From: Orientallactaga sibirica
Taxonomy: Eukaryota; Chordata; Mammalia; Rodentia; Dipodidae
Length of the DNA stretch: 64,000 bases
Direction of reading: 5' to 3'
Assembly: GCA_036365145.1 (NCBI GenBank)
Contig: JAEOAD010000048.1
Location: 11,418,501 to 11,482,500 of the forward strand
In this document: in pieces, positions 55,755 to 64,000 of the stretch
Position numbering within the stretch: the first letter of the stretch is position 1
Layout of the letters: the number at the start of each line of letters is the position of its first letter
The notes under the pieces: model-generated
What the model saw: the letters and a program-made list of their open reading frames with translations, nothing else
The model's database searches: none
What the model was told of the DNA's origin: nothing
Program-made: the position numbers and the translations under genes

Positions 55755-56168
55755 GTTAATCTCCATTGTCATTCTGACGGACCTAAAAATCATCAATAAG
55801 ATTGGTGAGGCATACCTAATGGTGTGTCTTTGAGAGCACTTCCAGAGAGTGTTTATGGATGGAGGAAGACCCACCTTGAATATGGCTGGCACCATCCACT
55901 GGGTTGGGAAAACAGATGAAATCAAGTCTGTGAAGGAGCTAGAAAACCAGCTGAGAGCTACCATTTCTCTTTCTTGCCTTCCTAATTAGCCAAAGAGTGA
56001 ATAGTTTTGTACCACCACATGCCTCTGCTGATGTGACGTTCTGATCAAGCACATGGAACCGAGTGATCATGAACTGAGTCCTCTGAAACTGTCAAACAAG
56101 GTGATCCTCTTGTTAGATGTTTCTGTTGGGCTTTTTGTCAGATCCACGCAAAAACGTAACTAAGACAT
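55755..56168 (+). mobile_element. MaLR/ERVL-type LTR, diverged
   Basis: TTAATCTCCATTGTCATTCTG, GAAGACCCACCTTGAATATGG, CACCATCCACTGGGTTGGG and a terminal AACGTAACTAAGACA follow the pattern of 6125-6800 and 14723-15022. Confidence 0.6.
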
Positions 56169-56459
56169 CAGAATAGTGTCTGCCCCTGGGGGAGAAGGAC
56201 ATAAGGATTGGCTGGGAAAGGACAGGTTGGAGGGTATAAAATTCAGTGAAGAAACTTATGGGGAAGTATCACCCTTTTTAGGTACTCCCCTTGTTCACAC
56301 TAAGCTTATCAAGTAAAGATCTGGAACAGAGCTGGGCATCAATCAACCTCTAGTTTTGAAACAATGGCAATATGCCAAATCAAACTCATAGAAAGTCTGG
56401 ACTCAGGGTACTGTTGTAGCAGAGAAATAGTGGAAACAACCCACAGACCTACAGATTCA
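56169..56459. other. Unclassified sequence
   Basis: Nothing recognised. Confidence 0.4.
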
Positions 56460-56476
56460 GAGAAAATAAGCTTCCA

Positions 56477-56629
56477 GGGGCTGGAGAGATGGCTTAACGG
56501 TTAAGGCATTTGCCTGCAAAGCCAAAGGATCCTGGTTCGATTCTCCAGGACCCACATAAGCCAGATGCACAAGGGGGTGCATGCATCTGGAGTTTGTTTG
56601 CAGTGGCTGGAGGCCCTGGCACACCCATA

Positions 56630-56667
<38 letters not shown>

Positions 56668-56707
56668 CTCTCTCTCAAATAAATAAAATATAAAAAAATT
56701 CATGAAA
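56477..56707 (+). repeat. Dip-A SINE with perfect long TSD
   Basis: AGAAAATAAGCTTCCAG flanks both sides without mismatch. It keeps a tRNA-like head, GGTTCGATTCTCC box B, (TC)n and CAAATAAATAAAAT. One of the youngest-looking insertions here. Confidence 0.97.
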
Positions 56708-56874
56708 AAGAAAATAAGCTTCCAGAATATAATTATAGAAAAATAAGCATACAATAGGATTATGAAGACTAGAATAAATATGTAATCCTTCAGGGCCCAA
56801 CAAGTATCAACAACTTTTAGGTAACTATGACCTCATCTCAAGGTCAAAATCAGGCACCAAAAGCTGAGTGGATG

Positions 56875-57067
56875 GGGCTGAGGAGATGGTGCAGCACTTA
56901 AAGGTGCTTGCTAGCAAAGCCTCATGTCCTAGGTTCAAATACTCAGTGCCCATGTACAGCCAGATGCACAAAGTGAAGCATGAGTCTGGAGTTCATTTGC
57001 AATGGCAGGCGGTTCTGGCCCATTCCGACCCTTTCTTTCTCTTTGCAAATAAATCATAAATAAATTA
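56875..57067 (+). repeat. Dip-A SINE, diverged
   Basis: GGGCTGAGGAGATGGTGCAGC, AGCCAGATGCACAAAGTGAAG and a TTTGCAAATAAATCATAAAT tail. Confidence 0.85.
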
Positions 57068-57199
57068 ACAACTGAACAGATGATCATACCATACAGATCA
57101 ATTCTTAATAGGAGAATTTCAAAGAAATACATTGTCAATAAATATTTAAATTAATTTATAAATAAACCTTAAACATGAATATTTATCAATAAATAAATA

Positions 57200-58094
57200 G
57201 ACAAGGAAACTCAGTGGGCTTTAAGAATTCAACACTCCACCTGAGAAACTGACAGATGAAAGATTTTTTAAAAATCAAACAGAAATCCTTGATGGAAACA
57301 ATTCAATGAACTAAATTATTAACATGCTACAAGGTATCAATAGCAATATGTATCAAACCAAAGAAAGAATTGATACCCAATACAGGCTATTTGAAAATAT
57401 GCAATGAGAGGAGTAAAAAATAAACATAAAAAGAATGGAGGTAAATGAAGAAAGTTTATAGGAACAGATTGTGGTATTGGAGAAAGACTTGAGAATGCCT
57501 AAGAAGTAAGCAGCTTACTTACATAAATAATAATGAAAACATCGTAAACCCAGAGAAAGGTCAGATGTCACCAGTCAGACTTCACTGAACCAAGTCCACC
57601 CAGAGGCATATTAAACAAAGCTCTCAAAGGAGAAAGATTAAAGAGAAAATTCTCAAGCTAGCAAAAAGAGTGTCCCAGGTTACATGACAGAAAACTTTTC
57701 AGTAGAAATCTTACAGGTCAGGAGAAAGGACTAGGAGATTTTTCACAAAACTGAATAAACAAACATCCTCCTGCTAGGAATACAGCACACAGCAAAGGCA
57801 GCCTTTAGAAATGAAGAGGAGATAAGAGACTCCCAAAAAAAGCTGAGGATCTTCATCAGGCCTTTCCTATAAGAAATGTGAAAGGGAGTTATTCAGAGTG
57901 AAAGAAATGAATGAGATGAAAATACATGTAACTTGTTGGTTAGAGTGACAACATACACAATTTAAGAATGCTCTGCTGTGGTGAGTAAGCCATTTATATC
58001 TTCACAATAAAGACAAAAAGTAGCAATTATTATCAATATGTTAGATATACGTAATATATAAAGATATAAAATGAGGCATCAAAACTTCAAAATG
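57200..58094 (+). mobile_element. L1/HAL1-like ORF1-region remnant
   Basis: TTTTCAGTAGAAATCTTACAGG, CTTTAGAAATGAAGAGGAGATAAG, AAGCTGAGGATCTTCATCAGG and GAAATGTGAAAGGGAGTTATTC recall the ORF1 region of old L1/HAL1 elements. Frames are broken. It precedes ORF2-like sequence in L1 order. Confidence 0.5.
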
Positions 58095-58341
58095 GGGGCT
58101 GGAGAGATGGCTTAGCGGTTAAGATGCCTGCCTCCTAAGCCTAAGAACGCTGGTTCCAATCTCCAGGTCCCATGTTTAGACAGATGCACAGTAATGCAAG
58201 GGCGCAATGCTGCACTTGGCCACAGGGGGAGCATGCATCTGGATTTCGTTCACAGTAGCTGAGAGGCTGCTGGCACATCCATCTCTGTCTTCCTCTCTGT
58301 GTTTCTCTCTCTGTCCCTGTGTCTCTCTCCAAAAAAAAAAC
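58095..58341 (+). repeat. Dip-B SINE with perfect TSD
   Basis: GGGGGCTGGAGAGATGGCTTAG, CCTCCTAAGCCTAAGAACGC, GGTTCCAATCTCCAGG. AACTTCAAAATG at 58083-58094 and 58342-58353 is the TSD. Confidence 0.96.
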
Positions 58342-58804
58342 AACTTCAAAATGTGCAGAAGAATATTCTTATGATTACATTCAGTAGCTATGATTTCAAA
58401 ATAGCTTATGATTAAAAAATTGTTTTCAAACCTCAAGGTTTGCAAAACAAAAGTCTAACCTAGACAATCCAGAAAAACAAGATATATGAATTCTACACAT
58501 GCCAACACCCCATAGCAGAGCATCCAAATATATAAAGCAAATAAACCTAAAGGGGAGGCAGACTCCAATATGATACAAGCAGGGGATTTTTAATACCTGT
58601 CTTCAGCAAAGGTCCTGTTCTCGACACAGAAAATCAACTAACAAAAACAGAGCAAATTTGCATCAGGGATCAAATGGGACCTCCCAGCTATATCTATAGA
58701 ACATTCCATCCAACAGTTTCAGAATATACATACTGATGTGGATTCCCAACACATTTTAAAAAACTGAAATATATTTAGTCTCTTTTCTGATATGAATATA
58801 GAAA

Positions 58805-58922
58805 TTGCTCTGGCTATGGTGGTACGCACCTTGAATTCCAGCACTCAGGAGGCAGAAATAGGAGGATCTCTGTGAGTTTAAGGTCAGCCTGGACTAGACC
58901 AAGACCCTACCTTGAAGACAAA
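58805..58922 (+). repeat. B1 SINE inside L1, short
   Basis: GCTCTGGCTATGGTGGTACGC, AGCACTCAGGAGGCAGAAATAG, GACCAAGACCCTACC. The middle motif is deleted. Confidence 0.85.
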
Positions 58923-59114
58923 AATATAGAAATTAATAAAAACTAAAAGTTTTGGAAACCATATAAATACTTGTAAATTAAATGACTGATTAACCAATGT
59001 ATCAAGGAAAAATCAAGGACAGACAAAATTGTATTTTATTGGAAACAAGTGAAAATAGAGACACAGCATACCAAAATCTTTGGGATACAATAGTACAAAA
59101 TTAAGACAAGAAGA

Positions 59115-59282
59115 AAGTGTATTTAAAATTTTTATTTATTTGCAAGCACAGAAAGAGAAAAAGAAAGAGTGAGAATGGGCACATGAGGGCCTGGTACCTC
59201 TGCAAATGAGGAATCAAATCCAGGCTACTAAGGTTTTGCAAGCAAGTTTTTTTTTAACCACTTAGCCATCTCCCCAGCTCTA
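59115..59282 (-). repeat. Dip-A-like SINE, heavily decayed
   Basis: TTTTTATTTATTTGCAAGCAC, GGGCACATGAGGGCCTGG, and ACCACTTAGCCATCTCCCCAGC. The centre is missing. Confidence 0.72.
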
Positions 59283-59522
59283 AGGAGGAAGTTTTTAAGC
59301 AATCAATGTTCACACCAAAAAAGTCAGAAAGATCTCAAAATATATAACTCTTATCAATGCATCTCAAGACATTAAAAAATAAAAACAAACTCAACTTGAA
59401 ATTAATAAAAGAAAAGTTATAATGAAGATTAGAACATAAATTGATAAAATAGAGACTACAATAATCACACACATACAAAGGACCAAAGAAATCATGGCCT
59501 AGTTGTTTAAGAAATATAAAAA

Positions 59523-59685
59523 GTACCCTGGGCATGGTGGTGTGTGCCTTTAATCTCAATACATGGGAGGCAGAGGTAGCAGGATTGCTGTATGTTTGTT
59601 CTAGGCCAGCCTGAGACTACATAGTGAATTCCAGGCCAGCCTGGGCTAGAACAAGACCCTACCTCAGGGGAAAAAAAACACAAAA
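59523..59685 (+). repeat. B1 SINE inside L1
   Basis: CCCTGGGCATGGTGGTGTGTGC, CTGAGACTACATAGTGAATTCC and GAACAAGACCCTACC. Confidence 0.92.
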
Positions 59686-59861
59686 ACAAAGAACAGAAAT
59701 ATAAATAAGTCTTAGCTAAATAAAGAAGAAGAAAAAAACATAAATAAAACAGAGATCAAACAACAGCACAAAACCACCAAAGACCACTGGAGATTATTAT
59801 GAACAACCACATTTCAACAAATTTGATAAGCTAGAAGAAATGATCAAGTTCCTGGACATAT

Positions 59862-60070
59862 TGTATTTATTTATTTATTTAAGAGAGAGAAAGAGGCAGA
59901 GAGAGGGAGGGAGGGAGAGAATGGGTGTGCCAGGGCCTCCAGCCACTGCAAACGAACTCCAGACACATGTGCCCCCTTGTGCATCTGGCTTACGTGGGTC
60001 CTGGAGTATCGGACCGGGATCCTTTGGCTTTGCAGGCAAACGCCTTATCCACTACACCATCTCTCCAGCT
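59862..60070 (-). repeat. Dip-A SINE inside L1 with perfect 17-bp TSD
   Basis: CAAGTTCCTGGACATAT, an L1 ORF2 sequence, flanks both sides exactly (59845-59861 and 60071-60087). The element is otherwise close to the other minus-strand Dip-A copies. Confidence 0.97.
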
Positions 60071-60824
60071 CAAGTTCCTGGACATATACATCTCATATGA
60101 ATCTTATCTAGATTAAATTTTAAAGAAATAATACACCAAAAATAAACTAATTAACAAGTGATAAAACTGACTCAGCTAATTAAACATTCCATAAAACACT
60201 TCGTAATGAAGCATATGCATTAGAGAAAAGACAGTGTTTGTAATAATTGGTTCTGGGAACCTTGGATGTCCATCTGAAGAAGTATGAAACAGAACCCCAT
60301 CTCTCACCTGTCAAAAACTACACTTTGGATGGATATAACTGAATCTAAGATCTGAGTCTATGAAGCCGCTGGATGAAACATGGGAGGTACCCTTCGAGGC
60401 ATTGGAATGGTCAGAGTTATTTTCGGTCAGTGCTCTTAAAGCGTGGGACCAAAAGCAAAAAATAGATGTGAAGTTTCATCAAAGCAAAATGCCAAGGAAA
60501 TAATCACCAGTGTGAGAGAAGTCTGCAGAAAGGGAAGCTCTGAAAGCATGCACTCGGAAGGGGTTAACTTCTGCAATCTGCAAGAACTCCAAAATCTCAG
60601 CCAAGAACAACAACAAAAAAAAAAAACAAAACAAAACAAGAAAATAAGCATGAATGATAGAACTAGTTAGATATTTTTCAACAGAAGACAGAAAATCCCT
60701 AATGGGTGTATGAAAATGCTTAGACTCGCTACTTATTAGGTAAATCCAAATCCAACCACAATGAGAGGTTATCTTAGACTAGTGAGAATAGCTATTATTA
60801 AAGAAAGACCAAAGAGGACAGTGT

Positions 60825-61165
60825 TCATTTCAGTAATTTCATTAAGCAGATGGCTTACTGAAAACTCTATTTTCTTTTTAAAAAAGATATATGCATGTCT
60901 GCATAGCCATTTATCTGTTAGAGTCCTCAACTAAAAACAACCATGCAAAGGAGAATGGATAGTCAAACTGTACTGAATCTTCATTCTTATGGTGGAATTT
61001 TAGCCACAAAATCCACAATGTTCTCATACAGGAAGATACATAGACAAAAGTCAAAAATTACACTGTGAAGGGCTGGAGAGATGGCTTAGTGGCTAAGCAC
61101 TTGCCTGTGAAACCTCAGGACCCTGGTTCAAGGCTCAATTCCCAAGTACCCACGTAAGCCAGATG
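60825..61165 (+). repeat. Templated insert inside L1, copy of 55157-55505
   Basis: L1 text breaks after AAAGAGGACAG and resumes at GAGGAGGGTAGAAAAGCG. In between lies a block matching 55157-55505, including the first half of its Dip-A2 (GGTTCAAGGCTCAATTCC), which is cut off at GCCAGATG. Confidence 0.72.
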
Positions 61166-61261
61166 AGGAGGGTAGAAAAGCGAACCCTTAAATGAGAGTG
61201 TGCATTTGTACAAATGTTATGGAAAATGGCATGGCATTCCTTAAAAAAAAAAATCAAAACA

Positions 61262-61478
61262 GGGCTGGATAGATGATGGCTTAGTGGTTTAAGGCACTTG
61301 CCTGCAAAGCCTAAGGACCCAGGTTTGACTCCCCAGAACCCACATAAGCCAGACGCACAAATGTGATGCATACACTTAAGGTGGTGTACACATCTGGAGT
61401 TCAGTTGCAGTGGCTAGAGGCCCTGGCATGCCAATTCTCTCTCATTCTCCCTCTTTCTCTCATAAAAAGAAAAATAAC
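61262..61478 (+). repeat. Dip-A SINE inside L1
   Basis: GGGCTGGATAGATGATGGCTTAG, GGTTTGACTCCCCAGAACCC, and an internal duplicate-like stretch around ACGCACAAATGTGATGCATAC. Confidence 0.9.
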
Positions 61479-62100
61479 ATTCAAAAGAGAACTGCCACAT
61501 GATCTAGGAACCTCATTACGAGTTATACATCCCATGAAAATGAGATGAGTGTGTCACGAGCCATCTTGACTTACATCTTTATTGCAGCACTGTTCATAAT
61601 ATCCAAGGCCCAGAAACGACCTAAGTGTCCAGCAACTAATGACTGATAACCAAAATGTGCTACAGGTACCGCATGGAATATCAGCCACAAAATAACGATA
61701 CGTGAGTGGAACTGGAGATTGTTACATGAGAAGCCAGCGGGGGACAGGAAGACAAGTGTCATTCAATATCACTCCTGAACCAGGCCTAATAGAAAGTTGA
61801 CGACAGCTGTTGACAGCAGAGTGGTGCTTAAGAGGAAGACGCTGAGGAGAGTGGATGTGGAGGGAGGGATGGGGGCATTGGATTGGTGGGTACTAAATAT
61901 AGTTGGATAAGAGAAAGAAGTGCTGTTTTGTGCACAGTAGGGTTATTATAGACTATAGTGATATACAGTACATTTCAAAAAGATAGAGAACTTCATTATA
62001 AGGAAATGACAAATGTTTGGGGATATGTATATATATATGACCTGGCCTAAACATTATACAGTGTTCCATTAATATGTACAGTTTAAAAAATCAGGAGAAA

Positions 62101-62576
62101 ACATCTTTGAAATGAAAGAAATGAAACTTCTGAATTTTTCATAAGTACAATCATTAACTCCTTATTCCCAGACATGCCTGAAGCTTCTTACATTCCTTTG
62201 GAGTTTTGCTATGGTGGAGTGTCCTAAGAGTGTAGAATACCAGGGTCCTGGGTTCTGGGGACCCCTTGGCCATAATGATTTCCACATGTATTACTCCTGA
62301 CTACACAGCCCTCCGATACTGCTGAGTCCCCTTGGTATTATTAGTCCCTGGTATTATTCCTACACAAAGCATCAGCATGCCTCCAGCGTCAGGCTGTCTT
62401 TCCAGGTTTTCACTGAGAAAGGGAGCAGGCTTCTTTCTTCTGTAGACCCCCCTCCATGACGCTTTCTCTCTGCCTCTCTCTTTCTCAGTTCCAGAAGACT
62501 CCATAGGCTTGGAGTGAGGGGGTCACTTCCACTTCTCTAAAATATTTCTTCTCCCATGTGCATCAAGCCTCTCCTT
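62101..62576. other. Unique non-coding sequence
   Basis: Nothing recognised. Confidence 0.42.
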
Positions 62577-62770
62577 ATGCTTGCCTACAAAACCTAACAA
62601 TCTGAGTTCAATTCCTCAGAACCCACGTAAAGCCAGATGCACAAAGTGTCCCATGAATCTAGATTTCCTTTGCATTGGTTGGAGGACCTAGCATGCCCAT
62701 TCTCCCTCCCTCCCTCCCTCTCTCTCTTTTCTCAGCTTGCAAATAAATAAATGAAAACTTTAAAAAAAAT
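62577..62770 (+). repeat. Dip-A SINE, 5' truncated
   Basis: CTTGCCTACAAAACCTAAC to a CTCC-rich tract and TTGCAAATAAATAAATG. TCTCCTTA on both sides may be the TSD. Confidence 0.87.
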
Positions 62771-63038
62771 GTAAACATCTCCTTATTTGGAGGAACAGGC
62801 TTTGGGGAATATAATGAAGGAGAGGGTATTTTTGTTAAGAAATCCTAGTTTACTATCCTGCCTTACTTCCTAAATGGAGTTGTAAACTTGGAGTTAATTT
62901 CAGAAATTGGGATGACAGAGAAATAAAGGACCAAAGAAAAAGCTATGCAACAGAATCTTAAAATACTGCCACTGGCATCAATGACCTGTTAGTCGTTACA
63001 TGGGGAAAAATCAGAGACAATTTAAAATTTGAGTTCTT

Positions 63039-63226
63039 GGGTTGGAGAGATAGCTTAGCAATTAAGGCACATGCCTGCAAAGCCTAAGGATCTAGGTTCA
63101 ATTCTCCAGGTCCCATGTAAGCCAGATGCACAAGGTGGCACATGCAACTGGAGTTTGTTGCCCTTGGCTAGAGGCCCTGGCATGCCCATTCTCACTCTCT
63201 CTAATAAATAAACTGTCTCTAATGAA

Positions 63227-63269
<43 letters not shown>

Positions 63270-63277
63270 ATATCTTT
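63039..63277 (+). repeat. Dip-A SINE with (AATA)n tail and TSD
   Basis: GGTTGGAGAGATAGCTTAGC to (AATA)n at 63224-63271, then TATCTTT. Flanks AAAATTTGAGTTCTT and AAAATTGGAGTTCTT form the TSD. Confidence 0.95.
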
Positions 63278-63349
63278 AAAATTGGAGTTCTTAGGTATAA
63301 GCCTACTTTAAGCTATTATAACAGAAACCTAAGAACATATCATTTATAT

Positions 63350-63660
63350 TTATTTCTTATAGCTTGGGAGGCTGGGGAGATGGAGACCAGGAGGTTGCAT
63401 CTCATGAGAGCCTTCCTGCTGGGTCATAACATGGGCTAAGGCATCACATGTCCAGAGCATATAAGAAAGGGAGCTTGGAAAGAGACTGACCTCATCTTCT
63501 GTCCAGGAAGCCATTCCTGTGATAACTAAATCCACTCTTGTAATAATGGTGTCAATCCAAACATAGATCTGCATGTCTCTTAAAAGTTCCATTCCTCACT
63601 ACTGTTTTACTGTGGGTAAATTTTCCAACACAGACTCTGGGGACACATTCTGATAATGGC
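63350..63660 (-). mobile_element. MaLR-type LTR (MST/MLT1-like)
   Basis: Reverse-strand pattern: CTTGGGAGGCTGGGGAGATGG, GAGAGCCTTCCTGCTGGGTC, CACTCTTGTAATAATGGTG and TTTTCCAACACAGACTCTGG, then GGGGACACATTC. The order matches reversed MST/MLT1 LTRs. Confidence 0.6.
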
Positions 63661-64000
63661 AATAGGACACACAGATTTTCTTTTTCTTGAGTAAGTACTT
63701 CAACAGGCTCATAATCACCTCCCTTTAGAAATGCTCCAATGGGCCCTTCACCATTTCTTGTTCCTCCCACCTGTAGCCTTGCAGTTCACTAGTGGATCGT
63801 GATTCTTGTTGCTGAATAGTATGTTGCCTTTAACACCTGGAATCCCAGCCTCCAGAAGTAAGGTTTCTAGCTTGTGACTCTGCTTGGCACTGTGCCACTG
63901 TCATCTTTACACAGGTCTGTGGGTGATACTCTGAAAGCACACACAAGCTATTTTCTGGTCAGAAGGGGCCCCTTTCCCAAAGTGTTTCATTTATGCTCTG
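63661..64000. other. Unclassified sequence to the window end
   Basis: No feature recognised. TTTAACACCTGGAATCCCAGCC at 63831 could be a B1 scrap. Confidence 0.35.

Larger units (their letters stand above)
58400..62100 (+). mobile_element. Long L1 remnant: ORF2 and 3' end
   Basis: In order: AACATTCCATCCAACAGTTTC and the endonuclease-domain region (58690); GAAACAAGTGAAAATAGAGAC (59042); TAGAAGAAATGATCAAGTTCC (59833); ACCCCATCTCTCACCTGTC (60294); AACCACAATGAGAGGTTATC (60754); AACTGCCACATGATCTAGG (61491); CTTTATTGCAGCACTGTTC (61578); then the 3' end near 62100. All frames are disrupted. It holds four SINEs and a 340-bp templated insert. Confidence 0.87.

Noticed and set aside
59845..60087. Direct repeats suggesting a CRISPR-like or attachment-site structure
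   Set aside because: The paired direct repeats are target-site duplications around a SINE. There is no repeat-spacer array, and the DNA is eukaryotic.

Overview
This 64 kb window looks like nuclear DNA from a rodent, most likely a jerboa or relative (Dipodoidea, for example Jaculus). The main reason is the repeat content. About forty copies or fragments belong to one tRNA-headed, B2-superfamily SINE: a head reading GGCTGGAGAGATGGCTTAGC, a box-B-like GGTTCGATTCC, a CT-rich stretch, then AATAAA-type A-rich tails. From memory this matches the Dip family described in dipodoids. It is mixed with rodent B1 (7SL-derived) and B4 (ID+B1) SINEs, L1 remnants and MaLR/ERVL LTRs. Species and family names come from recalled knowledge and were not searched.

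No intact protein-coding gene, rRNA, tRNA or CRISPR array could be supported. Nearly all long open frames run through SINEs, CT/GA tracts or LTRs. The only frames matching a known protein are decayed L1 ORF2 pieces. The window therefore reads as intergenic or deep-intronic sequence. Labels used below: Dip-A is the common short form. Dip-A2 is Dip-A with a duplicated box-B half (GGTTCGAGGCTCGATTCC). Dip-B is a longer form with CTAAGCCTAAGAACC, GGTTCCAATCTCC and a GTGACGCAAGG block. Dip-C is intermediate. TSD means target-site duplication.

Layout. 1-6 kb: old B4/B1 elements, one of them split by a Dip-B. 6.1-6.8 kb: a complete solo MaLR-type LTR with 5-bp TSDs nested in an older LTR. 8-9.6 kb: a reverse LTR-like block and a class-I (ERV1-like) LTR with TATA box, poly(A) signal and possible primer-binding site. 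11-21 kb: scattered SINEs and LTRs in otherwise unique sequence, plus a perfect 19-bp hairpin at 14.0 kb. 21.6-23.9 kb: an L1 ORF2 remnant split by five SINEs and carrying a long Z-DNA-prone tract. 29.2-33.2 kb: L1 ORF2 and L1 3'-UTR-like pieces. 36-38 kb: degenerate tandem repeats, a GA tract, a CpG-richer block with promoter-like motifs and a splice-donor consensus, and a second copy of the 8 kb LTR-like family. 40.4-44 kb: a diverged direct duplication that includes an interleaved SINE/LTR mosaic. 44.2 kb: an MLT2-type LTR. 45-56 kb: SINEs, LTRs and unique sequence. 57-62.1 kb: a long L1 with nested SINEs and a 340-bp templated block copied from 55.2 kb. 62-64 kb: SINEs and a reverse MaLR LTR.

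Nothing here forms a pathway or operon. What can be read is insertion history: L1, MLT1/MLT2 and B4 are oldest, B1 and MaLR/ERVL LTRs came later, and Dip copies with near-perfect TSDs are youngest.
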